Positions 8,901-15,080 are shown, numbered from the stretch's first letter. The stretch is DNA of 18,999 bases from UBA11574 sp964591175 (GCA_964591175.1 CAZQAF010000068.1:1-18999); one strand, 5' to 3'. The notes: generated by a model not told the origin, from the sequence alone. Program-made: numbers and translations.

Positions 8901-9577
8901 ATTTTACCGCTGACAATCCTGACCAACAGCGCTCTTTGGTCTCGGACAAGCTGCACGCATATGGATTTGAACCTAAATGGCAGCAGCCGGTTTGTTCCAT
9001 GATCGATCATGTGCTTTCAATGCCGCTTTGCATCGATAACATCACGTTAAAGCTGTCTTCAATTCAATTAGAAAACAGAATCAATGAGATGGAATTCTAT
9101 TTCCCGCTAAAACCTTTGTCTCCTGACGGGCTCAAAAAGATATTTGCGGATTACGGCAATATCGATCTTTTTGGAGATTTTCCGAACCGGATCGGAAAAC
9201 TCAGTTTCTCTGTTATCAAGGGATTTTTGAAAGGATTCATCGATATGGTTTTTTATGATCAGGATCGGTTTTGGCTGGTGGACTGGAAGTCAAATTATTT
9301 AGGTAAAAATATTGAAGATTATGGAAAAGATGCGCTGAACAGCGTCATGAAAAAAGATTTTTACATTCTGCAGTATCATTTATACGTTCTTGCGCTCGTG
9401 CAGTATCTTCAGCAGCGAATACCCGGATTTTCTTATGAAAAACATTTCGGCGGTGTTTTTTACATTTTTTTAAGAGGCGTGGATCCTGAAAAAAACTCGG
9501 AATACGGTGTTTACACAGACCTTCCGGACAAAGACCTTGTGGAAGCCCTTATCAAAGCGCTGGTATTACCACAATAA
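5927..9577 (+). CDS. recB: RecBCD nuclease/helicase, beta subunit (exodeoxyribonuclease V RecB)
   Basis: RecB is the 3'-to-5' helicase and nuclease subunit that processes double-strand ends and loads RecA. The protein is full length (1216 aa; E. coli 1180). The superfamily 1 helicase motifs are in order: Walker A ASAGTGKT (19-26), DEFQDTD (from 390), GDPKQSIYGFRGAD (motif III), HKSKGLEF (from 750) and LLYVALTRA (814-822). The C-terminal nuclease is intact, with His985, Asp1106, Asp1119 and Lys1121 in the same relative spacing as E. coli H956/D1067/D1080/K1082. The start ATG shares its A with the purB stop; GGGAG lies 13 nt upstream, rather far, so translational coupling is likely. No recC lies beside it; recD follows after a 314-bp spacer. 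Confidence 0.96.
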   Translation: MKLFDPINTPLQGTNLIEASAGTGKTHTITGLFLRLILEKQFTVNQILVVTFTKAATEELKERIRNKLAEAKSAFLKGSSHDSLIDSLVRKSDDPAPAIQSIQDALVNFDDAAIFTIHGFCRRILNENAFETQSLFDTELVSDPADIHREIVEDFWRKYIYNLPMEGISYILKHISGPEYFLKLSRRKRSTNTKIIPELEKPDLKSIDGFRVLFEKLKKVWPGSRLQVIRLLKDPSLNGRIYGSFKTPTHQKGISKRDLIVGSLVAAMDRFVDEKSVGFPLFKDFEKLTATKIKTATRKNHSPPAHEIFDICDMLFDQGIVLKAEMETYILYLKTMFFKFAGQQLSAVKKQRNIMLYDDLLTTVKDALESEKGNILAETLRNKYRAGLVDEFQDTDTVQYAIFSRIFHSKKTMLFMIGDPKQSIYGFRGADIFSYMKAAQNADSKFTLIKNWRSDPGLITAINTLFSNIKSPFVFDRIGFEAGTAGKKPDPKEPPFSPAFILWHLKREETADTSKSLSKTESVQRIATAVANEISYLVSSNKDTPSTCPSGFRGNGVAPNDIAVLVRTNRQAQRIKNALTLKNVPSVLHNTGNIFHTHEAMEMERVLMAVAEPGNERVYRAALVTDIVGVSAIEIDSAGDTSLALEEKRDRFRKYSGLWTRYGFIRMFRMLLSEEHVRERILKFPDGERRLTNILHLAEILHQESHDKKLGMTGLLKWLSVQINTDMLLSETHQLRLESDDLAVKIITIHKSKGLEFPIVFCPFVWDGALIKDGEIQFHDIDSNETPTLDLGSNAFGNHLVLAQNEQLSENLRLLYVALTRAVNRCYLVWGRFNTAETSALAYLLHYREPVDNFIEKENPVLSLKTGFSEKNDADFFEDLKHIEKKSENNIKICPLPVEDTKDYSTKEDRKAPLSYRRFSGNIDTTWKISSFSHLISRRPADEEAPDRDTIQDFFTSPSETDLNLNERADIFSFPKGTRAGIFFHDILEHLDFTADNPDQQRSLVSDKLHAYGFEPKWQQPVCSMIDHVLSMPLCIDNITLKLSSIQLENRINEMEFYFPLKPLSPDGLKKIFADYGNIDLFGDFPNRIGKLSFSVIKGFLKGFIDMVFYDQDRFWLVDWKSNYLGKNIEDYGKDALNSVMKKDFYILQYHLYVLALVQYLQQRIPGFSYEKHFGGVFYIFLRGVDPEKNSEYGVYTDLPDKDLVEALIKALVLPQ

Positions 9578-9634
9578 GAACCTGTTTCTGTAGCCAAATC
9601 AGATGCAAGTGGCTGAATCGCTAAATTTTCTGTT

Positions 9635-9847
9635 TAAAATTACAAATTCCAAGCACCAAATTACAAACAAATCTCAAACTCCAATGCTTAATGACCCAAA
9701 CATATAAGATAGAAAGAGAAAAAAGGTTTCATATTAGAAAAAGGGTTCATTGCCTATCTTCAATTGCCTCAAAGAGGCGGGTTTAGATTTTCGAATTTTG
9801 GTTATTGGGATTTGTTTGCTATTTGGGATTTGATATTTCGAATTTCA
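9635..9847. repeat. Long imperfect inverted repeat between recB and recD
   Basis: The spacer 9578-9891 has no gene. Its left arm (about 9637-9682, CAAACAAATCTCAAACTCC type) matches the reverse complement of the right arm (about 9800-9845, GGGATTTGTTTGCTATTTGG type) at about 33 of 46 positions by hand count. Inside lies a small perfect hairpin GCCTC-AAA-GAGGC (9766-9778). The arms are low-complexity and AT-rich. It resembles a non-autonomous, foldback type of dispersed element. No transposase, target duplication or U-rich terminator was found. Confidence 0.7.
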
Positions 9848-9891
9848 AGAAGTTCATAAACACTCTATAAACGTAATCCTAAAACCATATT

Positions 9892-11754
9892 ATGAAGAAA
9901 TACTCTATAACTGCTCTATATAAAACTGGATATCTATCTGATATCGATCTTCATTTCGCCAAATTTATCACGGGTTTCGAAAAAAACGAAGCACCGGATC
10001 TCTATCTTGCGGCCGCCCTTGTCAGCCGTTCAACGGGCAATGGCGACGGCTGTCTCGATCTCGACGCCGTCACTCAGAATCCGATCATTTTTGGACTCAA
10101 TGGCGAAAACGAGCTCAAACCTCCCAAACTTTCCGAGTGGATCGAAACCCTGATACAAAGCCGTGCCGTGGGAAGACCCGGAGATATGCGGCCGTTGATA
10201 CTCGATAAAAAAAACCGACTTTACCTCTATCGGTATTGGGATTATGAACAGAGAATTTCAGCTGCCATAAAAGAACGTATGGATAATGATATAAATAAGA
10301 TAGATATATCTATATTAAGTAAAGGATTAAATCGTCTTTTTCCCGAAAATGAAAATGATTCGTTCGATTGGCAGAAGGTGGCGGCAGTGATGGCCGCCAT
10401 GAAAAGGTTTTGCGTTATTACCGGCGGGCCAGGGACCGGCAAAACATTCACCATGGCAAAGATTCTCGCGCTGCTTTTGGAACTTTCTCCGGGAAAAATG
10501 CTTCATATTTTGCTTGCCGCACCCACGGGAAAGGCAGCGGCAAGAATCGGAGAATCGATAAAGTCGGCCAAAAAAACGTTGAACTGTTCTGATGATATAC
10601 TCGATGCCATGCCATCTGAGTCTTACACCATTCACAGAATGTTAAAAACCATCCCGGGTTCTCCATATTTTTATCATAATGCCGAAAATCAGCTCCCTGC
10701 CGATATCGTTGTGGTTGACGAGGTTTCCATGATGGATCTGGCACTGACGGCCAAACTTTTTGAAGCCATAAAAGACGACGCAAGGATCATCCTTGTCGGA
10801 GACAGGGATCAACTGGCGTCGGTGGAAACCGGTTTTGTTTTGGCGGATATCTGTGACCGGGAGCATATAGAGATGTTTTCAACCGCTTTTTGTCAACGCT
10901 ATAAAGAGATGACGCGACAAGGCATGGATGTTTCGCAGCCGTCACTGCAAGACCGGCCGGGACTCTATGACCATATAACGGTTCTACAAAAAAGTTTTCG
11001 GTTTGCTGATTCCGGCGGCATCGGCGAATGCAGCCGTGCCGTAAATCAGGGAAACGTCGATGAGGCACTGTTTCATATAAAAAACAGCCCGGGTCAAATT
11101 TCATGGAAGAAACTCTCAGGACCCGGTGATATTTCACGCTTTTTGCCGGAAACAGTGATCAAGGGATATGCCCAATATCTGAATACAGCTGATCCTTTAA
11201 AAGCCCTTGAACTTTTCAATCAGTTTAAAATACTCTGCGCCGTTAAGTTCGGCGCAACAGGCGTCAACGAAATCAACCGATTGACAGAGGAAACACTGAT
11301 CGAAAACAGCCTGATTGAACGCCCGCATTCACCCGCCTTTCCCTGGTACCGCGGACGGCCGGTTTTGATTACGCGCAACAATTACAGCCTGGACCTGTTC
11401 AACGGCGATATCGGAATCACGCTGCCGGCGCCGGAACTCAATAGCAACGACCTGTATGTTTATTTTGCCGGTGTTTCCGGCCAGGTCCGACGGTTTCATC
11501 CCCATCGGCTCCCGCAACACGAAACCGCATATGCAATGACCGTGCATAAAAGCCAGGGATCGGAATTCGAGGCAGTTCTATTTATTTTCCCGAACCAGGA
11601 TTATCCCGTATTGACCCGTGAGCTGGTTTACACCGGTATGACCAGGGCCAGAAGGCATATTTCGATTTGGGGCACGGAAAAGATCATCGAACGCGCCATC
11701 TCGCGTCGTATTGAACGCACATCAGGATTGAAGGATGCGCTGTGGGGAAAGTGA
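9892..11754 (+). CDS. recD: RecBCD nuclease/helicase, alpha subunit (exodeoxyribonuclease V RecD)
   Basis: RecD is the fast 5'-to-3' helicase subunit of RecBCD. The 620-aa length fits the RecD class (E. coli 608), not the longer RecD2. Motifs are Walker A GGPGTGKT (178-185), Walker B DEVSM (276-280), GDRDQLASVETG (motif III), HKSQGSEF (552-559) and the arginine-finger region TGMTRAR (ending 587). The residue order around these motifs is canonical. The ATG at 9892 cannot be extended, because an in-frame TAA lies at 9880-9882, and it has no clear ribosome-binding site. The first ~20 codons are AT-richer than the rest. The inverted repeat just upstream separates it from recB, so shared transcription must cross that structure. 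Confidence 0.96.
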   Translation: MKKYSITALYKTGYLSDIDLHFAKFITGFEKNEAPDLYLAAALVSRSTGNGDGCLDLDAVTQNPIIFGLNGENELKPPKLSEWIETLIQSRAVGRPGDMRPLILDKKNRLYLYRYWDYEQRISAAIKERMDNDINKIDISILSKGLNRLFPENENDSFDWQKVAAVMAAMKRFCVITGGPGTGKTFTMAKILALLLELSPGKMLHILLAAPTGKAAARIGESIKSAKKTLNCSDDILDAMPSESYTIHRMLKTIPGSPYFYHNAENQLPADIVVVDEVSMMDLALTAKLFEAIKDDARIILVGDRDQLASVETGFVLADICDREHIEMFSTAFCQRYKEMTRQGMDVSQPSLQDRPGLYDHITVLQKSFRFADSGGIGECSRAVNQGNVDEALFHIKNSPGQISWKKLSGPGDISRFLPETVIKGYAQYLNTADPLKALELFNQFKILCAVKFGATGVNEINRLTEETLIENSLIERPHSPAFPWYRGRPVLITRNNYSLDLFNGDIGITLPAPELNSNDLYVYFAGVSGQVRRFHPHRLPQHETAYAMTVHKSQGSEFEAVLFIFPNQDYPVLTRELVYTGMTRARRHISIWGTEKIIERAISRRIERTSGLKDALWGK

Positions 11755-11990
11755 GTGGGCTAAAGCCCGCCCTGGTGCGTATCGATAATAATTAGCTCTG
11801 ATCTATTCATCATTACAAACACGCCTTTTTGAGCAGAGATTAATGGTTATCGGTCTGGGCCAGGGTTTAAAGTGAGTCCCGCCCTGGCGGGATTGAGGAA
11901 TTCTGTCAATTATATAAAATTACCGGAGCAAAGCGACTCCATAACTTTAGGCACTTTAGATCACTTTAGGCACTTTCAACTTGTTCAGAT
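11755..11990. repeat. Repeat-rich spacer downstream of recD
   Basis: No gene is supported in 11755-12061. It holds a small hairpin GGGC-TAAA-GCCC just after the recD stop (11758-11769), two similar CCCGCCCTGG stretches (near 11768 and 11880), and an exact 14-bp direct repeat ACTTTAGGCACTTT (11944-11957 and 11963-11976). The open frame that can be read through 11872-12246 is repeat-derived and changes character along its length. The hairpin could end recD transcripts, but no T-run follows. Confidence 0.55.
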
Positions 11991-12013
11991 CTATGTAAAC
12001 CAGTCCCTTCCGG

Positions 12014-12058
12014 GGGATAATTCAAGGCCGGCTTCTCTGGGGTTGGATATTTACAATC
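12014..12058. repeat. Dispersed 45-bp repeat with hairpin, copy A
   Basis: This aligns without gaps to 17091-17135 at 36 of 45 positions (hand count). It contains an 8-bp stem at 12028-12046 (CCGGCTTC / GGGGTTGG with loop TCT) that uses several G-U pairs when read as plus-strand RNA. It lies only a few bases past the stop codon of the minus-strand Cys-rich gene and about 260 bp past recD. Confidence 0.65.
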
Positions 12059-12061
12059 GCA

Positions 12062-12268
12062 CTAACGGCGTCGACTGCAGGAGACGACTTCGGACAAAGC
12101 CGTGTGGATCCTGTCCAAAATGGGGCACTCGTCCTCACACCCCGGGAAATCCCTTTGACGGGCACACTCTTTACAGGGGCTTTTTGAAAGATACCCGATT
12201 TCAAAATCAAACCGGTATCGGATATGCGTCGGAGATGAATATTTAACAAATTTTTTGATCATCGTCAT
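12062..12268 (-). CDS. Small Cys-rich protein, 68 aa, zinc-ribbon-like
   Basis: Four cysteines form CX2CX8CX3C (C32, C35, C44, C48) in SPCKECARQRDFPGCEDECP, followed by a helix-like tail (ILDRIHTALSEVV), a fifth Cys (C64) and a basic end (SRRR). The spacing suggests a small metal site, but I do not recognise a named family. The start is uncertain: the ATG at 12268 has no ribosome-binding site, and the first ~28 residues look less conserved in style than the Cys-rich part. A short 18-codon frame (12265-12321) ends in an ATGA overlap with this ATG. It lies downstream of the 61-aa gene on the same strand and converges with recD. A real gene is likely but unproven. Confidence 0.5.
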   Translation of the reverse strand: MTMIKKFVKYSSPTHIRYRFDFEIGYLSKSPCKECARQRDFPGCEDECPILDRIHTALSEVVSCSRRR

Positions 12269-12392
12269 TGCGTATCATAATACCGTTGCCGACACAAGGG
12301 AAACCCATCGTATTTGCCCATGAGGCGTGCCTCTTCGTTTCACTTTTCTCCCCGCGTGTCTGGTCATTTTAATGATTTAGCAATAATGGCCC

Positions 12393-12578
12393 CTATTGAC
12401 GGTGCTCTTTTTTCCCTTCGAGAATTGCACGCAGACGATCTCTTTCGGCTTTTGCCTTGCGAAGCAGATTCCTGATATCTGCCTGCTTTTCAAAGGGAGC
12501 GTTCTTAAACGCCTTCTCCAAACGCGCCACTTCCTGAAGCGACCGGTAAAGCGCTTGTGCAATCATTCGAATGGGCAT
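12393..12578 (-). CDS. Hypothetical small helical protein, 61 aa
   Basis: The sequence begins MPIRMIAQALYRSLQEVARL and continues as a nearly uninterrupted, charged amphipathic helix, probably a coiled coil (residues ~10-57, rich in Lys/Arg/Glu/Ala). Composition and heptad-like spacing look like a genuine small protein rather than chance frame. I recall similar small hypothetical proteins from sulfate-reducing bacteria but cannot verify this here. No membrane segment or metal motif is seen, and the function is unknown. No ribosome-binding site precedes the ATG at 12578; instead a GTTCAG tandem repeat begins a few bases upstream. The Cys-rich 68-aa gene follows 124 bp downstream on the same strand. 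Confidence 0.62.
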   Translation of the reverse strand: MPIRMIAQALYRSLQEVARLEKAFKNAPFEKQADIRNLLRKAKAERDRLRAILEGKKEHRQ

Positions 12579-12585
12579 GATTATA

Positions 12586-12612
12586 CAGTGTTCAGAGTTC
12601 AGTGTTCAGTGT
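12586..12612. repeat. GTTCAG(A/T) short tandem repeat
   Basis: The unit GTTCAGT/GTTCAGA repeats about three times directly upstream of the 61-aa gene on its 5' side. It marks the left edge of the repeat tract that continues through the assembly gap to about 12860. Short frames read from it are low-complexity and are not genes. Confidence 0.6.
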
Positions 12613-12632
12613 CAGAATACAAGGGCTGAAGA

Positions 12633-12768
12633 CAAGGGCTCTAACGGTTTNNNNNNNNNNNNNNNNNNNNNNNNNNNNNNNNNNNNNNNNNNNNNNNNNN
12701 NNNNNNNNNNNNNNNNNNNNNNNNNNNNNNNNNNNNNNNNNNNNNNNNNNCAAGGGCTCTAACGGTTT
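12633..12768. other. Assembly gap of 100 N flanked by an identical 18-bp sequence
   Basis: N run at 12651-12750. The 18 bp immediately before it (12633-12650, CAAGGGCTCTAACGGTTT) are identical to the 18 bp immediately after it (12751-12768). Exactly 100 N is the usual placeholder for unknown size. The two contig ends therefore either overlap by 18 bp or stop within a repeat unit. Any frame read across the gap is meaningless. Confidence 0.95.
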
Positions 12769-12860
12769 TGCATTTTATCGTCCATCGTCCTAGCGCAGCG
12801 GTCGTCCCTCGTCCATCGGTTTTCTGTCCTCTGACTTTCCGTCCTCTTGTTCTCTCATTG
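12757..12860. repeat. GGACGA/TCGTCC repeat tract (copy 2)
   Basis: This is the same element as at 72-330, in the orientation of that copy's right half. It shares an exact 27-bp stretch (12766-12792 = 224-250), then CGGTCGTCC and further TCGTCC and TCCTCTG units, but lacks the ~18-bp insert with the CCGCC/GGCGG stem. The approach sequence is also alike (CAAGG(G/A)CTCTAA), so the repeat unit begins at or before 12751. It sits immediately upstream of the ispF promoter-like sites. Confidence 0.8.
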
Positions 12861-12870
12861 GCGAACGAAC

Positions 12871-12900
12871 TTGATATTGTTGTGAGATTCATTATATGAT
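12871..12900 (+). promoter_or_regulatory. Putative sigma70 promoter for ispF-cysS
   Basis: TTGATA (12871-12876, 5 of 6) is followed after 18 nt by TATGAT (12895-12900, 5 of 6), in AT-rich DNA. Transcription would start near 12907, giving a leader of about 40 nt before the ispF ATG. Motif match only, but the placement is right. Confidence 0.45.
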
Positions 12901-12947
12901 ATATGCACGTTTTTCAAGTCGGTTTTAACAGGATATTGCGGGGGCAA

Positions 12948-13415
12948 ATGCGCATCGGCACGGGATATGACGTTCATCGGCTGGTCAAAGGACGAAAACT
13001 TGTTTTGGGCGGCGTTACCATTCCTTTTGAAAAAGGTCTCCTTGGACACTCTGACGCGGATGTTCTTGTTCATGCCGTGTGTGACGCGTTGTTGGGAGCG
13101 GCCGGTTTGGGAGATATCGGTTTGCATTTTCCGGATACCGAACCCGGATACAAAGACATCTCCTCTATGAAGATTTTATCAAAAACCAATGCGATGTTAA
13201 ATGCCAAAGGATTTCGGGTGATCAATATAGATGCCACCATTATGGCCGAGGCACCGAAAATGTCACCCTATAGGGCCGAGATGCAAAAAAACATTTCCCG
13301 AATAATTGAAATTGATTCGGATCGTGTTAATGTTAAAGCGACAACCGTTGAAACCCTTGGAATGATCGGGAGGGGAGAGGGAATTGCCGCATTTTGCGTG
13401 GCGCTCATAGAATAA
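12948..13415 (+). CDS. ispF: 2-C-methyl-D-erythritol 2,4-cyclodiphosphate synthase
   Basis: IspF closes CDP-methylerythritol 2-phosphate into the cyclodiphosphate MEcPP with release of CMP, in the MEP isoprenoid pathway; it is a cytosolic homotrimer. From the ATG at 12948 the protein is 155 aa (E. coli 159) and starts MRIGTGYDVHRL. The zinc ligands Asp8, His10 and His42 fall at the same numbers as in E. coli, which fixes this start over the in-frame ATG at 12903. The GHSDADV block and the C-terminal TTVETLGMIGRGEG are also canonical. GGGGG lies only 3 nt upstream and AGGA 14 nt upstream, so the ribosome-binding site is not ideal. It is monofunctional; ispD, often its neighbour or fusion partner, is not in the window. 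cysS follows after 216 bp. Confidence 0.96.
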   Translation: MRIGTGYDVHRLVKGRKLVLGGVTIPFEKGLLGHSDADVLVHAVCDALLGAAGLGDIGLHFPDTEPGYKDISSMKILSKTNAMLNAKGFRVINIDATIMAEAPKMSPYRAEMQKNISRIIEIDSDRVNVKATTVETLGMIGRGEGIAAFCVALIE

Positions 13416-13452
13416 AATCGTGTAACGATTTTATGAAACGCGGCTATGCCGC
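13412..13452 (+). terminator. Two stem-loops overlapping and following the ispF stop
   Basis: A perfect 9-bp stem ATAAAATCG/CGATTTTAT (13412-13420 with 13426-13434, loop TGTAA) includes the ispF stop codon. It is followed by GCGGC-TAT-GCCGC (13440-13452). Neither is followed at once by a T-run, so they may protect the 3' end or be a repeat rather than act as a classic terminator. Confidence 0.4.
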
Positions 13453-13480
13453 TGAGTTGGCGAAAGGCTAAAATCCCTAT

Positions 13481-13526
13481 CCCCGCAGCAAGCTGCGGGG
13501 GAATTCAAATTCAAATTTATTTTTTT
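13481..13526 (+). terminator. Strong GC stem-loop followed by AT-rich DNA, between ispF and cysS
   Basis: CCCCGCAGC (13481-13489) pairs perfectly with GCTGCGGGG (13492-13500) around AA. AT-rich sequence and a T-run (13521-13526) follow, but about 20 nt later, so terminator function is plausible rather than typical. If it works, cysS needs its own promoter, and I see no convincing one in 13527-13631. Confidence 0.4.
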
Positions 13527-13631
13527 ATATTTTTCCGAATTTCGAGCTTTCGTGGTTTCGTGAGTCGATTTTGTTTCAGCTTCAAAATATAGCAAATTTA
13601 CCCTTTAGTCGTTTCAGATACGGATAAAAAA

Positions 13632-15071
13632 ATGGCGCTTCGTATTTTCAATACAATGACCGGGAAAAAAGAAATCTTCGAGCCCTTGGAATCCGGCAAG
13701 GTCCGCATGTATGTCTGTGGCCCTACGGTATATGACGCTTGCCACATCGGCCATGCAAGATCCGTGGTTGTTTTCGATGTTATCGCCAGATACCTGAAAG
13801 CCCTCGGCTATGAAGTAACCTATGTCCGGAATTTCACGGACGTTGACGATAAAATCATCAACAAGGCCAACCAGCTCGCGATTGCGCCGAAGGCGGTTGC
13901 AGAAAGATATATCCGGGAATTTTATGAAGATATGGACGCTCTGAATGTTGAAAGAGCAACCATAGAACCCCGGGCCACCGACCATATTGAACCGATGATA
14001 CAATTTATTGAAAGATTGATTGAAACGGGATATGCCTATCGGGTGAACGGTGACGTCTTTTATTCTGTTGAAAAATTTGAAAGATACGGCAAGCTTTCCG
14101 GTCGCAAACTGGAAGATATGGAGGCCGGCGCCAGAATCGACATCGATGAAAGAAAAAGGAATCCCTTTGATTTTGTATTATGGAAATCTGCAAAACCCGG
14201 TGAACCGAACTGGGAAAGTCCATGGGGCATGGGAAGGCCCGGATGGCACATCGAGTGTTCGGTAATGAGCAGTCAGTATTTAGGGGAAACCTTTGACATT
14301 CATGGCGGCGGCAAGGATCTGTGCTTTCCGCACCATGAAAACGAGATCGCCCAATCCGAAAGCGTCTCCCATAAACCGTTTGTCAGATACTGGATACACA
14401 ACGGATTTGTGAACATCAATCATGAAAAGATGTCAAAATCCCTGGGTAATTTTTTAATGATAAAGGATGTGCTCAAAACCTATCACCCCGAAGTGGTTCG
14501 ACTTTTTCTTCTCTCAAATCATTATCGCAGTCCCATTGATTTTACGGAAAAGATCATGGAAGAAGCCCGGGTGGGACTCGACAAAATGTATGCGCTGCTT
14601 TTACGCGCAGGCAGTGAAACAGGATTTGAACAACATCGGGAAATCGCCCATGGTGATTGGTTCCGACAATTTTGTGAGGCAATGGACGACGACTTCAACA
14701 CCGCCCGGGGTATCGGCATCATTTTTGAGGCGGTTCGAACGACCAATCGCCTGCTGGACCGGCATGAAAACAATGTGTCCGGTCAAATCAAACAAACCAT
14801 TGCATCCGGTCTGGCGGATATTTTAAAAATCGGAAATATATTGGGAATCCTTCTTGATTCTCCTGCTGTATATTTTGATAGAAAACAAAAAAAAATCCTT
14901 GAACAAAAAGCCGTCGATCCTGCAATGATTGCGGGATTGGTTGAAAAAAGAAACGCTGCAAGAAAAGCAAAGGATTGGGCAAAAGCCGATCAGATTAGAA
15001 ACCAACTCGCCGAAATGGACGTTGTCATAGAAGACCGGCCCGATGGGACGGTTTGGAAGATCAATAATTAG
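13632..15071 (+). CDS. cysS: Cysteinyl-tRNA synthetase
   Basis: CysS attaches cysteine to tRNA-Cys in the cytosol. The 479-aa protein is full length (E. coli 461). It is a class I synthetase with the HIGH motif at 38-41 (HIGH within YDACHIGHARS) and KMSKS at 266-270. The zinc site that recognises the cysteine thiol is complete: Cys29, Cys209, His234 and Glu238, three of these at E. coli numbering. The ATG at 13632 has only a weak GGA 7 nt upstream, but the N-terminus (MALRIFNTMTGKKE) is the expected one. uvrB begins 9 bp after its stop, so the two are almost certainly co-transcribed. Confidence 0.97.
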   Translation: MALRIFNTMTGKKEIFEPLESGKVRMYVCGPTVYDACHIGHARSVVVFDVIARYLKALGYEVTYVRNFTDVDDKIINKANQLAIAPKAVAERYIREFYEDMDALNVERATIEPRATDHIEPMIQFIERLIETGYAYRVNGDVFYSVEKFERYGKLSGRKLEDMEAGARIDIDERKRNPFDFVLWKSAKPGEPNWESPWGMGRPGWHIECSVMSSQYLGETFDIHGGGKDLCFPHHENEIAQSESVSHKPFVRYWIHNGFVNINHEKMSKSLGNFLMIKDVLKTYHPEVVRLFLLSNHYRSPIDFTEKIMEEARVGLDKMYALLLRAGSETGFEQHREIAHGDWFRQFCEAMDDDFNTARGIGIIFEAVRTTNRLLDRHENNVSGQIKQTIASGLADILKIGNILGILLDSPAVYFDRKQKKILEQKAVDPAMIAGLVEKRNAARKAKDWAKADQIRNQLAEMDVVIEDRPDGTVWKINN

Positions 15072-15080
15072 TCGAACATC

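Noticed and set aside
9635..9847. Insertion sequence between recB and recD
   Set aside because: No transposase frame lies within it and no clear target duplication is visible, so only a non-autonomous foldback element can be suggested.
5927..11754. A new anti-phage or defence system built on RecB and RecD
   Set aside because: Both proteins have canonical length and motifs of the housekeeping RecBCD subunits, and the neighbours are purB and repeats rather than defence genes.
11872..12246. 124-aa plus-strand open frame after recD
   Set aside because: It covers repeat sequence, including the 14-bp direct repeat and the 45-bp dispersed repeat, has no ribosome-binding site, and overlaps the minus-strand Cys-rich gene.
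12262..12370. Possible riboswitch upstream of the Cys-rich gene on the minus strand
   Set aside because: Apart from one short hairpin I could not match it to the core of any riboswitch class I know (c-di-GMP, TPP, cobalamin, fluoride).
12571..12793. Short open frames across the N run
   Set aside because: They exist only because N is treated as open; about half their length is unknown sequence.
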